The notes below the pieces were generated by a model. That model ran no database searches, was not told where the DNA came from, and was given only the letters and a program-made list of their open reading frames with translations. From assembly GCA_002686995.1 (NCBI GenBank), contig NYZC01000019.1, positions 1 through 34,064 of the forward strand: 34,064 nt of DNA, read 5' to 3'. The position numbers and the translations under genes were made by a program. Of this stretch, positions 6,889 through 14,490 are shown in pieces (position 1 is the first letter of the stretch; every line of letters begins with the position of its first letter). The DNA comes from Phycisphaeraceae bacterium. GTDB taxonomy: Bacteria > Planctomycetota > Phycisphaerae > Phycisphaerales > Phycisphaeraceae.

Positions 6889-8445
6889 CTACAGCTTCAG
6901 GTCCTTGAGCCCGATGCCCATTCCGCCCTGGTTGCCCATGCCTCCCTGGAGCGGCCCGGTCCGCTTGGGTCCCTTGTGCTTCGGCGGCGGCTCGCGCTCG
7001 ACCTCCATCTCGGCCTGCCCCGGCGCCGTCAGCGCCTTGATCGAAAGGCTCATCCGCCGGTCCTTCTCGTTGACCTCGAGCACGCGGCACTTCGTCGGAT
7101 CGCCGACCTTCACGATCTCGTCGACGGTGTTGACGCGCCGGTCGGCCAGCTGCGAGATGTGAATCAGGCCTTCGAGGCCGGTCTCGATCTCGACGAACGC
7201 GCCGAAGTCGGTCGTCCTGACGACGGTGCCTTCGACGTCACTGTGCGCGGGATACCGCTCGGAAGCGTCGCGCCAGGGATCGTCCTGCACCTGCTTCAGG
7301 CTCAGCGACATGCGGTGCTTCTCGGGGTCGACCTGGAGCACCGAGAGCTTCAGCACGTCGTCCTTCCGGCACACCTCGTCCGGCTTCCCGATGCGCTTCC
7401 AGCTCATCTCGCTGATCGGCAGCAGCGCCTCGATGCCGGGCTCCACCTCGATGAAGGCGCCGAACGACGCGGTCCGGACCACGCGACCGCTGATCTGGTC
7501 GCCCACGTTGTACCGGGCGGCCACCGATTCCCACGGGTCCGGTGCGACCTGCTTGAGCCCGAGGCGGATGCGCTCACCTTCATTTTCGATCTTCAGCACC
7601 TTGACGCTGACGTTCTGACCGACGCGCAGCACTTCACTGGGGTTTTCGATGCGGCTGTAGCTCATGTCGCTGATGTGAACGAGGCCGTCGGCACCACCCA
7701 GGTCGACGAACGCGCCGTAAGGCACGATGCTCGTCACGGTGCCGTCACGGACCTGGTCCGGCTCGAGCTCCTTCATCAGCAGCTCACGCTTCGCCCGGTT
7801 TTGCGTCTCGAGGTATTGGCGGCGACTGAGCAGAATGCGCTTGGACCGGCGATCGATCTCCTGGACGGTGGCGGGCAGCTTCTGGCCCACGAAGGACTCC
7901 AGGTCGTCGACGTGACGGATGTCGACCTGGCTGGCGGGCATGAACGCGCGGATGCGGCCGGCGAGCTCGAGCTCGAGACCGCCCTTGTTCGTCGAGACGA
8001 CGCGCGCCTCGACGGCGGTGCCCCGCGTCATCTCGGTCCAGGCGGTGGCCGAGATCGCGCCTTCGCGCGACAGGTGCACCAGCCCTTCGGCCTCGTCGAT
8101 CCGGTCGAGCACGAAGTCCATGATGCTGCCGACCCGCGGGGGCCGGTCGAACTGCTTGAGCGGCACGACGCCCTGGAGCCTGGCGTCCGTGCCGGTCAGG
8201 GTGACGAAGACGTCCTCGTCCTGGACGCTCGCGATCCGGCCGCGCTTCAGCTCGTATTCGACGTGTCCCTCGCCTTGCTCTGGCGCGTCTCCGGCCGCGC
8301 CGTCGGCCGGGGCGGCCTTCCGCTCGCCGGAAATCAGGTCCTCGATCGACTCGTCGCCGAGGGCGTTGGCGATCTCCTGTTCCAGGTTCGCGTCGAGGTC
8401 GGGGACGGGCTCCCGGCCTCCACTTCCGTCGTTTGAGGTGCTCAT
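6889..8445 (-). CDS. rpsA: 30S ribosomal protein S1 (five S1 domains)
   Basis: A 518-aa RNA-binding protein that helps load mRNA on the ribosome. Five S1 OB-fold repeats can be counted at about residues 66-128, 140-209, 232-299, 316-385 and 402-471. The last three carry the classic pattern (GAFVDLGGADGLVHISDMS, FGAFIEVEPGIEALLPISEMS, FGAFVEIETGLEGLIHISQL). E. coli S1 has six domains, so this is a shorter form, as in many non-proteobacteria. The N-terminal 60 residues are acidic and probably disordered. The C-terminus is a Gly/Met-rich tail (LQGGMGNQGGMGIG). No Shine-Dalgarno is seen before the ATG. A non-ribosomal S1-domain regulator cannot be fully excluded. Confidence 0.9.
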   Translation of the reverse strand: MSTSNDGSGGREPVPDLDANLEQEIANALGDESIEDLISGERKAAPADGAAGDAPEQGEGHVEYELKRGRIASVQDEDVFVTLTGTDARLQGVVPLKQFDRPPRVGSIMDFVLDRIDEAEGLVHLSREGAISATAWTEMTRGTAVEARVVSTNKGGLELELAGRIRAFMPASQVDIRHVDDLESFVGQKLPATVQEIDRRSKRILLSRRQYLETQNRAKRELLMKELEPDQVRDGTVTSIVPYGAFVDLGGADGLVHISDMSYSRIENPSEVLRVGQNVSVKVLKIENEGERIRLGLKQVAPDPWESVAARYNVGDQISGRVVRTASFGAFIEVEPGIEALLPISEMSWKRIGKPDEVCRKDDVLKLSVLQVDPEKHRMSLSLKQVQDDPWRDASERYPAHSDVEGTVVRTTDFGAFVEIETGLEGLIHISQLADRRVNTVDEIVKVGDPTKCRVLEVNEKDRRMSLSIKALTAPGQAEMEVEREPPPKHKGPKRTGPLQGGMGNQGGMGIGLKDLKL

Positions 8446-8620
8446 GGTGCTGCCAGTTTCAGGTGCTTTCGGCTCTCTTGTCTCGGAATGTGGATTGTAC
8501 CATGCGGATCCGGGTCTCGGGATGCGGGCCCTGGTCCCGGATTCCGGGTGGATGCCACCATCTCAGATCAGCCTGTGTGCACGCGGTCATGAGGCCGATC
8601 CTCACCGTCTCGGCACTCCG

Positions 8621-9247
8621 TCAGCGGCGGCTCACGTGCGGGTTGCCGTCGACCACGAAACGCAGCGGCCGGTCCGCCCAGTCTTCGGCGTAGGCGATCC
8701 CGATCCTCGGGGTGACGCGGATCCGCGAGGCGGGCAGCGACCGCCGGCGCTCCTGCTCGATCCAGATGCGCCCGCTCTTCGTCAGGTCGTCGCCGTCGAG
8801 TGCGCGATCGACCGCGAGCGCCTGGGTCAGCTTCGCCGGGCCTGAGCAGAGGCCGGTGTGGTCGCGGGCGGCCGACCGCCGCCGCCGCATTGCCTCGACG
8901 CCTTCGACCGGCTCGAGCGCGCGGATCAGCACGGCGACCGGCAACCCGGCGCGGCCGGCCACGACGTTCAGGCAATGGTGCATGCCGTAGGTGAAATAGA
9001 CGTAGAGATGCCCGGCCTCCTGCCACATCGACTCGTTCCGCGCGGTCCGGCGTCCGTTCCAGGTGTGGGCGGCCCGGTCGATCACACCGAGGTACGCCTC
9101 GGTCTCGACGATGAGGCCCGCGAGGCGCCGCCCTTCATGAAGCCGTACGAGTCGCTGGCCGAGCAGCGCCCGCGCCACCTGCCGGACCTCCCGGCGATAG
9201 AAGGATCGTTCGAGCCGGGGAGCCGGGTTGTTGCGCGGGGAAGTCAA
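8621..9247 (-). CDS. Alkyladenine DNA glycosylase (3-methyladenine DNA glycosylase, AAG/MPG family)
   Basis: A 208-aa base-excision repair enzyme of the AAG family. Visible motifs are the N-terminal VARALLGQRLVR, the catalytic segment LAGLIVETEAYLG with its glutamate, DRAAHTWNGRRTARNESMW, the GHLYVYFTYGMHHCLNVV core, and CSGPAKLTQAL near the C-terminus. The start is uncertain. The open frame reads upstream into the heptad array to 9424, giving a meaningless DLRPST repeat peptide. TTG at 9247 is the last usable start before the conserved region and lies four bases from the array. No Shine-Dalgarno is visible, so the promoter and leader may have been replaced by the repeat. Confidence 0.88.
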   Translation of the reverse strand: MTSPRNNPAPRLERSFYRREVRQVARALLGQRLVRLHEGRRLAGLIVETEAYLGVIDRAAHTWNGRRTARNESMWQEAGHLYVYFTYGMHHCLNVVAGRAGLPVAVLIRALEPVEGVEAMRRRRSAARDHTGLCSGPAKLTQALAVDRALDGDDLTKSGRIWIEQERRRSLPASRIRVTPRIGIAYAEDWADRPLRFVVDGNPHVSRR

Positions 9248-9250
9248 AGA

Positions 9251-9463
9251 GTCGAAGGTCGAAGGTCCAAGGTCGAAGGTCCAAGGTCGAAGGTCCAAGG
9301 TCGAAGGTCCAAGGTCGAAGGTCCAAGGTCCAAGGTCGAAGGTCCAAGGTCGAAGGTCGAAGGTCGAAGGTCGAAGGTCCAAGGTCGAAGGTCGAAGGTC
9401 CAAGGTCGAAGGTCGAAGGTCCAAGGTCGCAGGTCGAAGGTCGAAGGTCCAAGGTCGAAGGTC
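9251..9463 (+). repeat. Heptad tandem array, 30 units of GTC(G/C)AAG
   Basis: Thirty consecutive 7-bp units plus a partial GTC. Units are GTCGAAG or GTCCAAG, with one GTCGCAG at unit 26. Only the fourth base varies in nearly all units, with a stretch of alternating G/C near the left end. Seven is not a multiple of three, so every frame on both strands is open and gives a 7-residue repeat; these apparent ORFs are not genes. The array directly abuts the glycosylase start and is the left arm of a larger inverted structure ending at 9764. Confidence 0.97.
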
Positions 9464-9501
9464 TAACGCCGGTGCGCGTTCCCACGGCCCGTCTGGAAAG
9501 T

Positions 9502-9645
9502 GTCAAGGGTCAAGTGTCGAGGGGCGCGCCGGCTGCGCCGGCGTTCGGGGGCGCGAGCGGGCCGCAGGCGGCCCGCTGCTCGGGACTCGGGACGTGCGAA
9601 GCGGTGAGCCGCCTGCGGCCCGCTCGCGCCCTCTTGACCCTTGAC
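9502..9645. repeat. Nested inverted repeat between the two heptad arrays
   Basis: GTCAAGGGTCAAG (9502-9514) is perfectly complementary to CTTGACCCTTGAC (9633-9645). Inside it, a perfect 24-bp inverted repeat pairs 9549-9572 (begins GGGCGCGAGCGG) with 9608-9631 (ends CCGCTCGCGCCC) across a 35-nt centre. With the flanking heptad arrays this makes three concentric inverted arms. No coding sequence is supported here. Confidence 0.93.
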
Positions 9646-9687
9646 CCTTCTCCGCACGGGCCTCTCTACCGCGCGCCTCCGTCAGTC

Positions 9688-9764
9688 CTTCGACCTTGGA
9701 CCTTCGACCTTGGACCTTCGACCTTGGACCTGCGACCTTCGACCTTCGACCTGCGACCTGCGAC
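9688..9764 (-). repeat. Reverse-complement heptad array, 11 units
   Basis: Eleven units of CTTCGAC, CTTGGAC or CTGCGAC, the complement of the array at 9251-9463. The last unit ends one base before the minus-strand ccsA stop codon (TCA at 9766-9768). Confidence 0.95.
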
Positions 9765-9765
9765 C

Positions 9766-11907
9766 TCACGTCACCGCCACGCCCTGGTCGACCCGGACCA
9801 CCGCCGCCGCCTCGGTGCGGAAGCTGCGCCAGAAGCGCAGGGGAATCATGCCGAGGGCCATGAAGCCGAGATGGCTGAACACGAACACGAGGAGGTAGAA
9901 GACGGCCGAATCGATGAAGCCATAGGCGTGCAGGCCGACCCCGAGCATGTTCGTGCCGAACCACGACCAGCTCGTCACGATGTTGCCGAAGACCGCGAGG
10001 ACCGCGATGCCGCGCTGCCTCACCATGCCGCCCCAGCGCGCATGGAGGATCAGCGCGTTCCAGAGGACGATCAGCACCGCGCCGTTCTCCTTCGGATCCC
10101 AGCCCCAGAACCGGCCCCACGACTGGTCGGCCCAGATGCCGCCGAGCACGGTGCCGACAAAGCTGAACAGCATCGCGAAGCAGATGACCCCGTAGATCAT
10201 CTGGCCCATCTTCTTCACCTCCTGCTTCGAAAGGGAGGTGGTGAGCAGGCCGCGCAGGATGTAGAGGATGCCGATGCCGCCGGCGAGGAACGTCGCGGCA
10301 TAGCCCAGCGTGATGACCACGACGTGCGTGGCGAGCCAGAAGTTGGTGTCGAGCACCGCCTGCAGCACGGCCATGGTGTCGCCGTCAGTCGAAAGCGCCT
10401 GCGCGATCAGGAGCGACTTGAAGCCGATGAACGCCCCGAGACACGTGCCGATCCCGTTGCGGTGGATCAGCTCGAGCACCGCGCAGAACACGACGCAGCC
10501 CCAGCCGATGAACACCGCCGACGAGTAGAGATTGGTCACCGGCGGCCGCCCCGACAAGTAGACGCGCACCGTGAGCGCGGCCGTGTGCAGGATCAGCGTG
10601 ACGATGAGAATGCCCAGCGCCGTGCGCTGCAGCGGCCGGTGCCAGAACATCCACGAACCAAGCGTCAGGACGAAGGCCATGACGTAAAGGATGATCGACT
10701 TGTAGAACGGCGCATACCGGTTGAAGAACGTCTCCAGCCGGGCGCGCCCCATGGCGTCGGCGTGACCGGCGGCGAGTTGCCCGTGGTAACTCACGACCGC
10801 CCGGTTGAACAGCGGCGCGTCGTATCGGTGATACCCGTAGAGCATCTCGGACCAGGCCTCCGCCTCGTCGGGCACCTGCCCGTGCTGCTGGTGGCGATGG
10901 ACCGCGGCCAGCGACATCCAGTCATGGTCGGCGACCCCGGGCGGGATCACGTGCGGATCGCGGAAGGAGATCAGGTCGTCAAAGAGACGCAGCTGCCTGC
11001 TGAGCTGGAGGATGTTTCGCTGGTACGCCGTGCGCTGGGCGCTCGGGGCGCGAAGGGCCTCGTTCGTCTTCTGACCGAGCGTCGCCATGTGAGGGCGAAT
11101 CTCCCGTATCGAGAAGTGCTTGCGGTCCGAATGGTGCTGGCCGATCGCGCTGACCGCGTCCGGGTGGTCGATCCGGAACACCTCGTGGCGGTCCGCCGCG
11201 TCGGGTCGCGCCAGCACATCCATCAGCCAGTGCATCGCGGGGCGCCGTCGCTGCATCGGCCGGCCAGGCATCAATCCGGGGTAGGCCGCGGCGACGAGCC
11301 TCCGGTTCACGGCCATGACCTGCGACGGCGCCAGCCGGGCCCCGGCGGTATCGTCGTCGGCCGCCGGGCTCAACCGAGTCGCCTGCTGCCGCAGGTCCCG
11401 GCTCAGTGCGACGCCCGAAGCGGCCCAGGTGTCGCGGTCGTACAGGTCGGCCCGGTCCAGAAGCTGGTTGAGCACCTCGACGAGCTCCATGCGGCCCGTC
11501 GCTTCTCCCGCCGCCGCGCTTTGGAGCACCTTGCGCTGGGTTTCTTCCATCAGCGTCCAGAGTCGTCGGCCCACGGACGGTGCCTCGTCGCTTCGCTGTC
11601 GATCGAGCAGGGCGACCAGGGCAGGCAGGTCCGGCAGCTCCGACGGCGTCAGCGCGGGCGATCGCAGGGCCTGTCGGCCGCTCAGGATCAGCAGGCAGTT
11701 GCGCGCGACCGTGTCGATCGGCTTGACGCGTCCCTGGTAGGACACCGGGATCCGCCCCATCTGGTCGGTGGCAAAGGGATCTTCATGCTGCGGCGCCCTC
11801 GCCTTCAGGATCAGCATCAGCACGCACACCATCAGCACGGCGCGCGGCGCGTAGGTGGCGATCACTCCGGGGGGCGGTGCGGCGGGCGCGGGCGGCGCTT
11901 CGGTCAT
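9766..11907 (-). CDS. ccsA: Cytochrome c biogenesis protein CcsA/ResC with a large N-terminal domain
   Basis: A 713-aa membrane protein of System II cytochrome c maturation, which exports and presents haem. One helix (about residues 20-36) is followed by about 350 residues of soluble, presumably periplasmic sequence rich in Arg, Asp and His. A multi-helix C-terminal core from about residue 390 follows. The core holds the tryptophan-rich WWD haem motif (IWADQSWGRFWGWDPKENGA) and candidate haem-ligand histidines in LATHVVVITLGYAAT and VGLHAYGF. Canonical CcsA is about 300-320 residues, so the N-terminal domain is an addition. The start overlaps the resB stop by 4 bases (ATGA), indicating translational coupling, and the stop codon abuts a heptad array. 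Confidence 0.92.
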   Translation of the reverse strand: MTEAPPAPAAPPPGVIATYAPRAVLMVCVLMLILKARAPQHEDPFATDQMGRIPVSYQGRVKPIDTVARNCLLILSGRQALRSPALTPSELPDLPALVALLDRQRSDEAPSVGRRLWTLMEETQRKVLQSAAAGEATGRMELVEVLNQLLDRADLYDRDTWAASGVALSRDLRQQATRLSPAADDDTAGARLAPSQVMAVNRRLVAAAYPGLMPGRPMQRRRPAMHWLMDVLARPDAADRHEVFRIDHPDAVSAIGQHHSDRKHFSIREIRPHMATLGQKTNEALRAPSAQRTAYQRNILQLSRQLRLFDDLISFRDPHVIPPGVADHDWMSLAAVHRHQQHGQVPDEAEAWSEMLYGYHRYDAPLFNRAVVSYHGQLAAGHADAMGRARLETFFNRYAPFYKSIILYVMAFVLTLGSWMFWHRPLQRTALGILIVTLILHTAALTVRVYLSGRPPVTNLYSSAVFIGWGCVVFCAVLELIHRNGIGTCLGAFIGFKSLLIAQALSTDGDTMAVLQAVLDTNFWLATHVVVITLGYAATFLAGGIGILYILRGLLTTSLSKQEVKKMGQMIYGVICFAMLFSFVGTVLGGIWADQSWGRFWGWDPKENGAVLIVLWNALILHARWGGMVRQRGIAVLAVFGNIVTSWSWFGTNMLGVGLHAYGFIDSAVFYLLVFVFSHLGFMALGMIPLRFWRSFRTEAAAVVRVDQGVAVT

Positions 11908-13181
11908 GACGACAGCCTCGTGACGTAGGTGAACAGGCTGATGCCGAAATGCACGATCATGCCGACCCCGCCGAGCACGCAGGCGACGTAGGGAATGAGC
12001 CAGCCGGGGTTCGCGACGACCTGGAGCACCGTGCCCCGGTTGTCGCCGAGCCAGCCGGACTGGTAGAACGTCTCGCCGCGATAGCGCAGCGGATGGTTCA
12101 TGGAGATGAGCGCGACGCGATCCTCCCCGTGCGCGGCGTCGACCAGCTGCACCTCGCTCGAGAAATTGCGCGGCGTGTTCGTGCCGGTGTAGAGGTCGTG
12201 GGAGAAGTCGACGAGGTGCATCGCGTAGGGGAGGTCGGGCGACGGCTTGTAGTGGCGCTGATAGCGTAGGTAGACGTGCCAGGTGCGTCCGTCCACGGTG
12301 ACCGGCTGGCCGATGATCGTGACCTGGTCCTCGGGATCGTGCGGCGCGATCAAACCGAGCGCCGCGCCGCCGCCCTGGAAGAGGCTACCGACGATCGCCG
12401 GCGTGAACTGGGGCGTCAGGAGGTATCGTCCCAGGTCCTCGTCGCCGCGCCGCAGCGCGATGAAGGCGGCGGGGTAGTTCGCCGATTGCTCATCGACCCC
12501 CGACACCTCGGGCAGCTCGACCACCGTCAGGCTGCGGCCCAGCCCCCTGATCTCCGGGTCGATCTCGGCCCCGGGCCGGATCGTCGCGATCCGGGCGTTG
12601 ACCATGAAATGCACGACGTGCACGTCGAACGGCAGTCGCTCGTCGCGGATCGGGCCGTCGGCGTTTGCGAGCATGGCCTGCGACACGACGACGACGTCAT
12701 CGTGCCGAGCATCGCCGTGATCGATCACGGCAAGCTCGACCGTCCGGATGTCGTGCGACCAGCGCGCGGTCTGGCCTTCGTAGATCGGCATCTGGGTCTC
12801 GAGCGCGAGGGTGCCGGTGACGGCCTCTCCGACGAGCAGGAAGATCAGGGCCGCGTGGATCATCAGGACGCCGACGCGCCGCCACCGCAGCTTGAACCGC
12901 ACCGCGTGCGCTGCCAGCACGTTGACGAGCAGGGCCGCGCCGAGCACGTAGCCGCCCGGCCACGGTATCCAGCCCGACACCGCCCAGTCGCGCGGGACGA
13001 AGATGTCGAGCTCGATGCGGACGAACTGGCTGCGGAAGTACTCGTTGACGACCCGCCAGATGCCCTTGTCCACCTGTGCGAGGGTGGCGGCGAAGATGAG
13101 GACGATCGACATCGCGATCAGCGCGACGGTCAGTCGAAGCGACGCGAGCGGCGCGAGCGTCCGGCGAAGATGGTCAGTCAT
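11904..13181 (-). CDS. resB: Cytochrome c biogenesis protein ResB/Ccs1
   Basis: A 425-aa partner of CcsA in the System II haem lyase, holding apocytochrome c at the outer face of the membrane. It has N-terminal helices (LTVALIAMSIVLIFAATLAQV, GYVLGAALLVNVLAAHAV, VLMIHAALIFLLVGEAVTG), a long periplasmic beta-rich region with DKGIWRVVNEYF early on, a TFYQSGW segment near residue 380 typical of ResB, and a final helix (IPYVACVLGGVGMIVHFGI). The frame opens further upstream through MTSTMTSTMAPR, but that is only the translation of a tandem 12-bp duplication at the end of the preceding gene. The ATG at 13181 overlaps the preceding gene by 8 bp. It is the middle gene of a coupled lipoprotein-resB-ccsA operon. 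Confidence 0.9.
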   Translation of the reverse strand: MTDHLRRTLAPLASLRLTVALIAMSIVLIFAATLAQVDKGIWRVVNEYFRSQFVRIELDIFVPRDWAVSGWIPWPGGYVLGAALLVNVLAAHAVRFKLRWRRVGVLMIHAALIFLLVGEAVTGTLALETQMPIYEGQTARWSHDIRTVELAVIDHGDARHDDVVVVSQAMLANADGPIRDERLPFDVHVVHFMVNARIATIRPGAEIDPEIRGLGRSLTVVELPEVSGVDEQSANYPAAFIALRRGDEDLGRYLLTPQFTPAIVGSLFQGGGAALGLIAPHDPEDQVTIIGQPVTVDGRTWHVYLRYQRHYKPSPDLPYAMHLVDFSHDLYTGTNTPRNFSSEVQLVDAAHGEDRVALISMNHPLRYRGETFYQSGWLGDNRGTVLQVVANPGWLIPYVACVLGGVGMIVHFGISLFTYVTRLSS

Positions 13182-14337
13182 TCTTGGCGCCATGGTTGAC
13201 GTCATGGTTGACGTCATGAAACTCGATCGACTTCACGAACTGATCGAAGGCCTCGACCTGGCCGGCCACGCGGTCGCCCTGGCCGTCCAGCTTGAAGAAC
13301 CAGCTCATCGGCTGCCCGGGCGGTCGCGACGGCAGGATCACGGCGAGGATGCGCCGCGCCGGGCCGTCTCCCGAAACGAGGTCGACGCGATGGCCCGCGC
13401 TGCCGCCGATTTCCACGGCTGTCGCGACGCCTTCGAGGCGCTCGAGCGGCGCGAGTCCCAGCTGGCGGCGCCAGCGGTTGACGTTGGGCAGCACGCCGCC
13501 CGCGCTCCCGGGCAGGGGCGTGAGCGTGACCACCGGCGCGCTCGGGCCGTCGCCGGCCTCGAACGACGCGACCGACATCGGACGGTTTCGCTCCATCCGC
13601 TTCCAGCCTGACGGCAGAGACCAGCGTAGCGGCGCAGGCCCGTCGTGCGCCGGCGGGTCGGCTCGAGCCGCGGGGGGATCGGGAGGGGCCGTCGGCGGCG
13701 AGGCGAACCAGTCCGGGAGCCGTTCGTGCGGCAGCCGCACTGACAGGGCAAACTGGGCGAAGTCGTCAAGATGGGGGGCGAGCCGGTCGGCGGGGCCCAT
13801 CATCTTGACGAACCAGGTGTACGTTCGGGAGGGGTAGATCGCCGCGAGCAGCCGCATCGGGTCCGGCGGCGCGTTCGGATCATTCGTGGCGATGCCGGGA
13901 CCGGCCAGGTTGACCATCACCGCGCGGCCGGCGCCGGCCTCGAACATCATCTGGTCCTGCCCGTCAGGGGGGGCCGACGAGGCGTCCGTCTCGGCTTCGA
14001 GGCCGACCTGGCGGCGCCAGCGGGCGATGTTCTGGGCGACCCCGCCCGCCTGGCCGGGCAGACGGGTCACCGCGACCTCCAATCCGTCGCCGGTCGTGAT
14101 CGTCGCGAACCGCATGGGCTTCGACTCGTCGAGCCGCGCCCAGCCTTCCGGCAGCGTCCAGGAGATCGGCGCGAGGCGCTCGTCCTTGTCGACGCGATAG
14201 CTGGTGACCCCCGCTTCTTCGCATCCGCCGGCCGCGAGCAGGGCGACGATGAGCACGACGGAGGCGCACCCCAACGCGGAAAGTTGTGGCGTTTGCGTCG
14301 ATTGGCCCGAAATCAACGTCTTCATCGACGCTATCAT
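13174..14337 (-). CDS. Putative lipoprotein with two tandem homologous domains, upstream of resB
   Basis: I do not recognise a named family. The N-terminus is a hydrophobic segment ending LLAAGGC (Cys39), a probable though non-ideal lipobox, so a membrane-anchored extracytoplasmic protein is likely. The rest contains two copies of one about 140-residue domain. Copy 1 starts at ISWTLPEGWARLDESKPMRFATI and copy 2 at LRWSLPSGWKRMERNRPMSVASF. Each continues with a GxAGGVxxNxxRWRRQxGL segment and ends in an (I/L)YPSR...WFxK...FDQF-type motif, separated by a Pro-rich linker. The last codons overlap resB, so it is probably needed for, or regulated with, cytochrome c maturation. An alternative start is ATG at 14325. 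The 3' end carries a tandem ATGGTTGACGTC duplication. Confidence 0.8.
   Translation of the reverse strand: MIASMKTLISGQSTQTPQLSALGCASVVLIVALLAAGGCEEAGVTSYRVDKDERLAPISWTLPEGWARLDESKPMRFATITTGDGLEVAVTRLPGQAGGVAQNIARWRRQVGLEAETDASSAPPDGQDQMMFEAGAGRAVMVNLAGPGIATNDPNAPPDPMRLLAAIYPSRTYTWFVKMMGPADRLAPHLDDFAQFALSVRLPHERLPDWFASPPTAPPDPPAARADPPAHDGPAPLRWSLPSGWKRMERNRPMSVASFEAGDGPSAPVVTLTPLPGSAGGVLPNVNRWRRQLGLAPLERLEGVATAVEIGGSAGHRVDLVSGDGPARRILAVILPSRPPGQPMSWFFKLDGQGDRVAGQVEAFDQFVKSIEFHDVNHDVNHGAKND
13192..13215. repeat. 12-bp tandem duplication ATGGTTGACGTC x2
   Basis: Two perfect direct copies lie inside the 3' end of the lipoprotein gene. They add the duplicated HDVN residues to its C-terminus and, in the other frame, create spurious extra starts (MTSTMTST) ahead of resB. 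Confidence 0.9.
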
Positions 14338-14490
14338 GGTAGGCGAGGTGGTTCAGCGGGCAAATGCGATAGCGAATTGCCCCGATTGTCGATAGTAGCG
14401 AGGGTGCGACTGGCAGCCCGTCAGGGCTCCGTAAAATTCCGTATCATGTAGTGCTCCTTTTTTCGCCGCGCTGTTCAGGAGCGAGGAAAC

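Noticed and set aside
9251..9463. CRISPR array
   Set aside because: Units are contiguous 7-mers without spacers, and no cas genes are present.
9135..9506. Repeat proteins encoded by the heptad array (DLRPST- or VEGRRSK-type)
   Set aside because: A 7-bp unit without stops is open in every frame on both strands, so these frames carry no evidence of coding.
9472..11928. 818-aa open frame on the plus strand across the repeat element and ccsA
   Set aside because: It starts in repeats and runs antisense to ccsA, whose haem motif and membrane helices are clear.
14338..14490. Sigma-54-type or tRNA-like signal upstream of korA
   Set aside because: TGGCA at 14411 lacks the TTGC partner at the right distance, and no cloverleaf can be drawn. 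Only generic A+T-richer stretches (TAAAAT, TATCAT) are present, without a clear -35.
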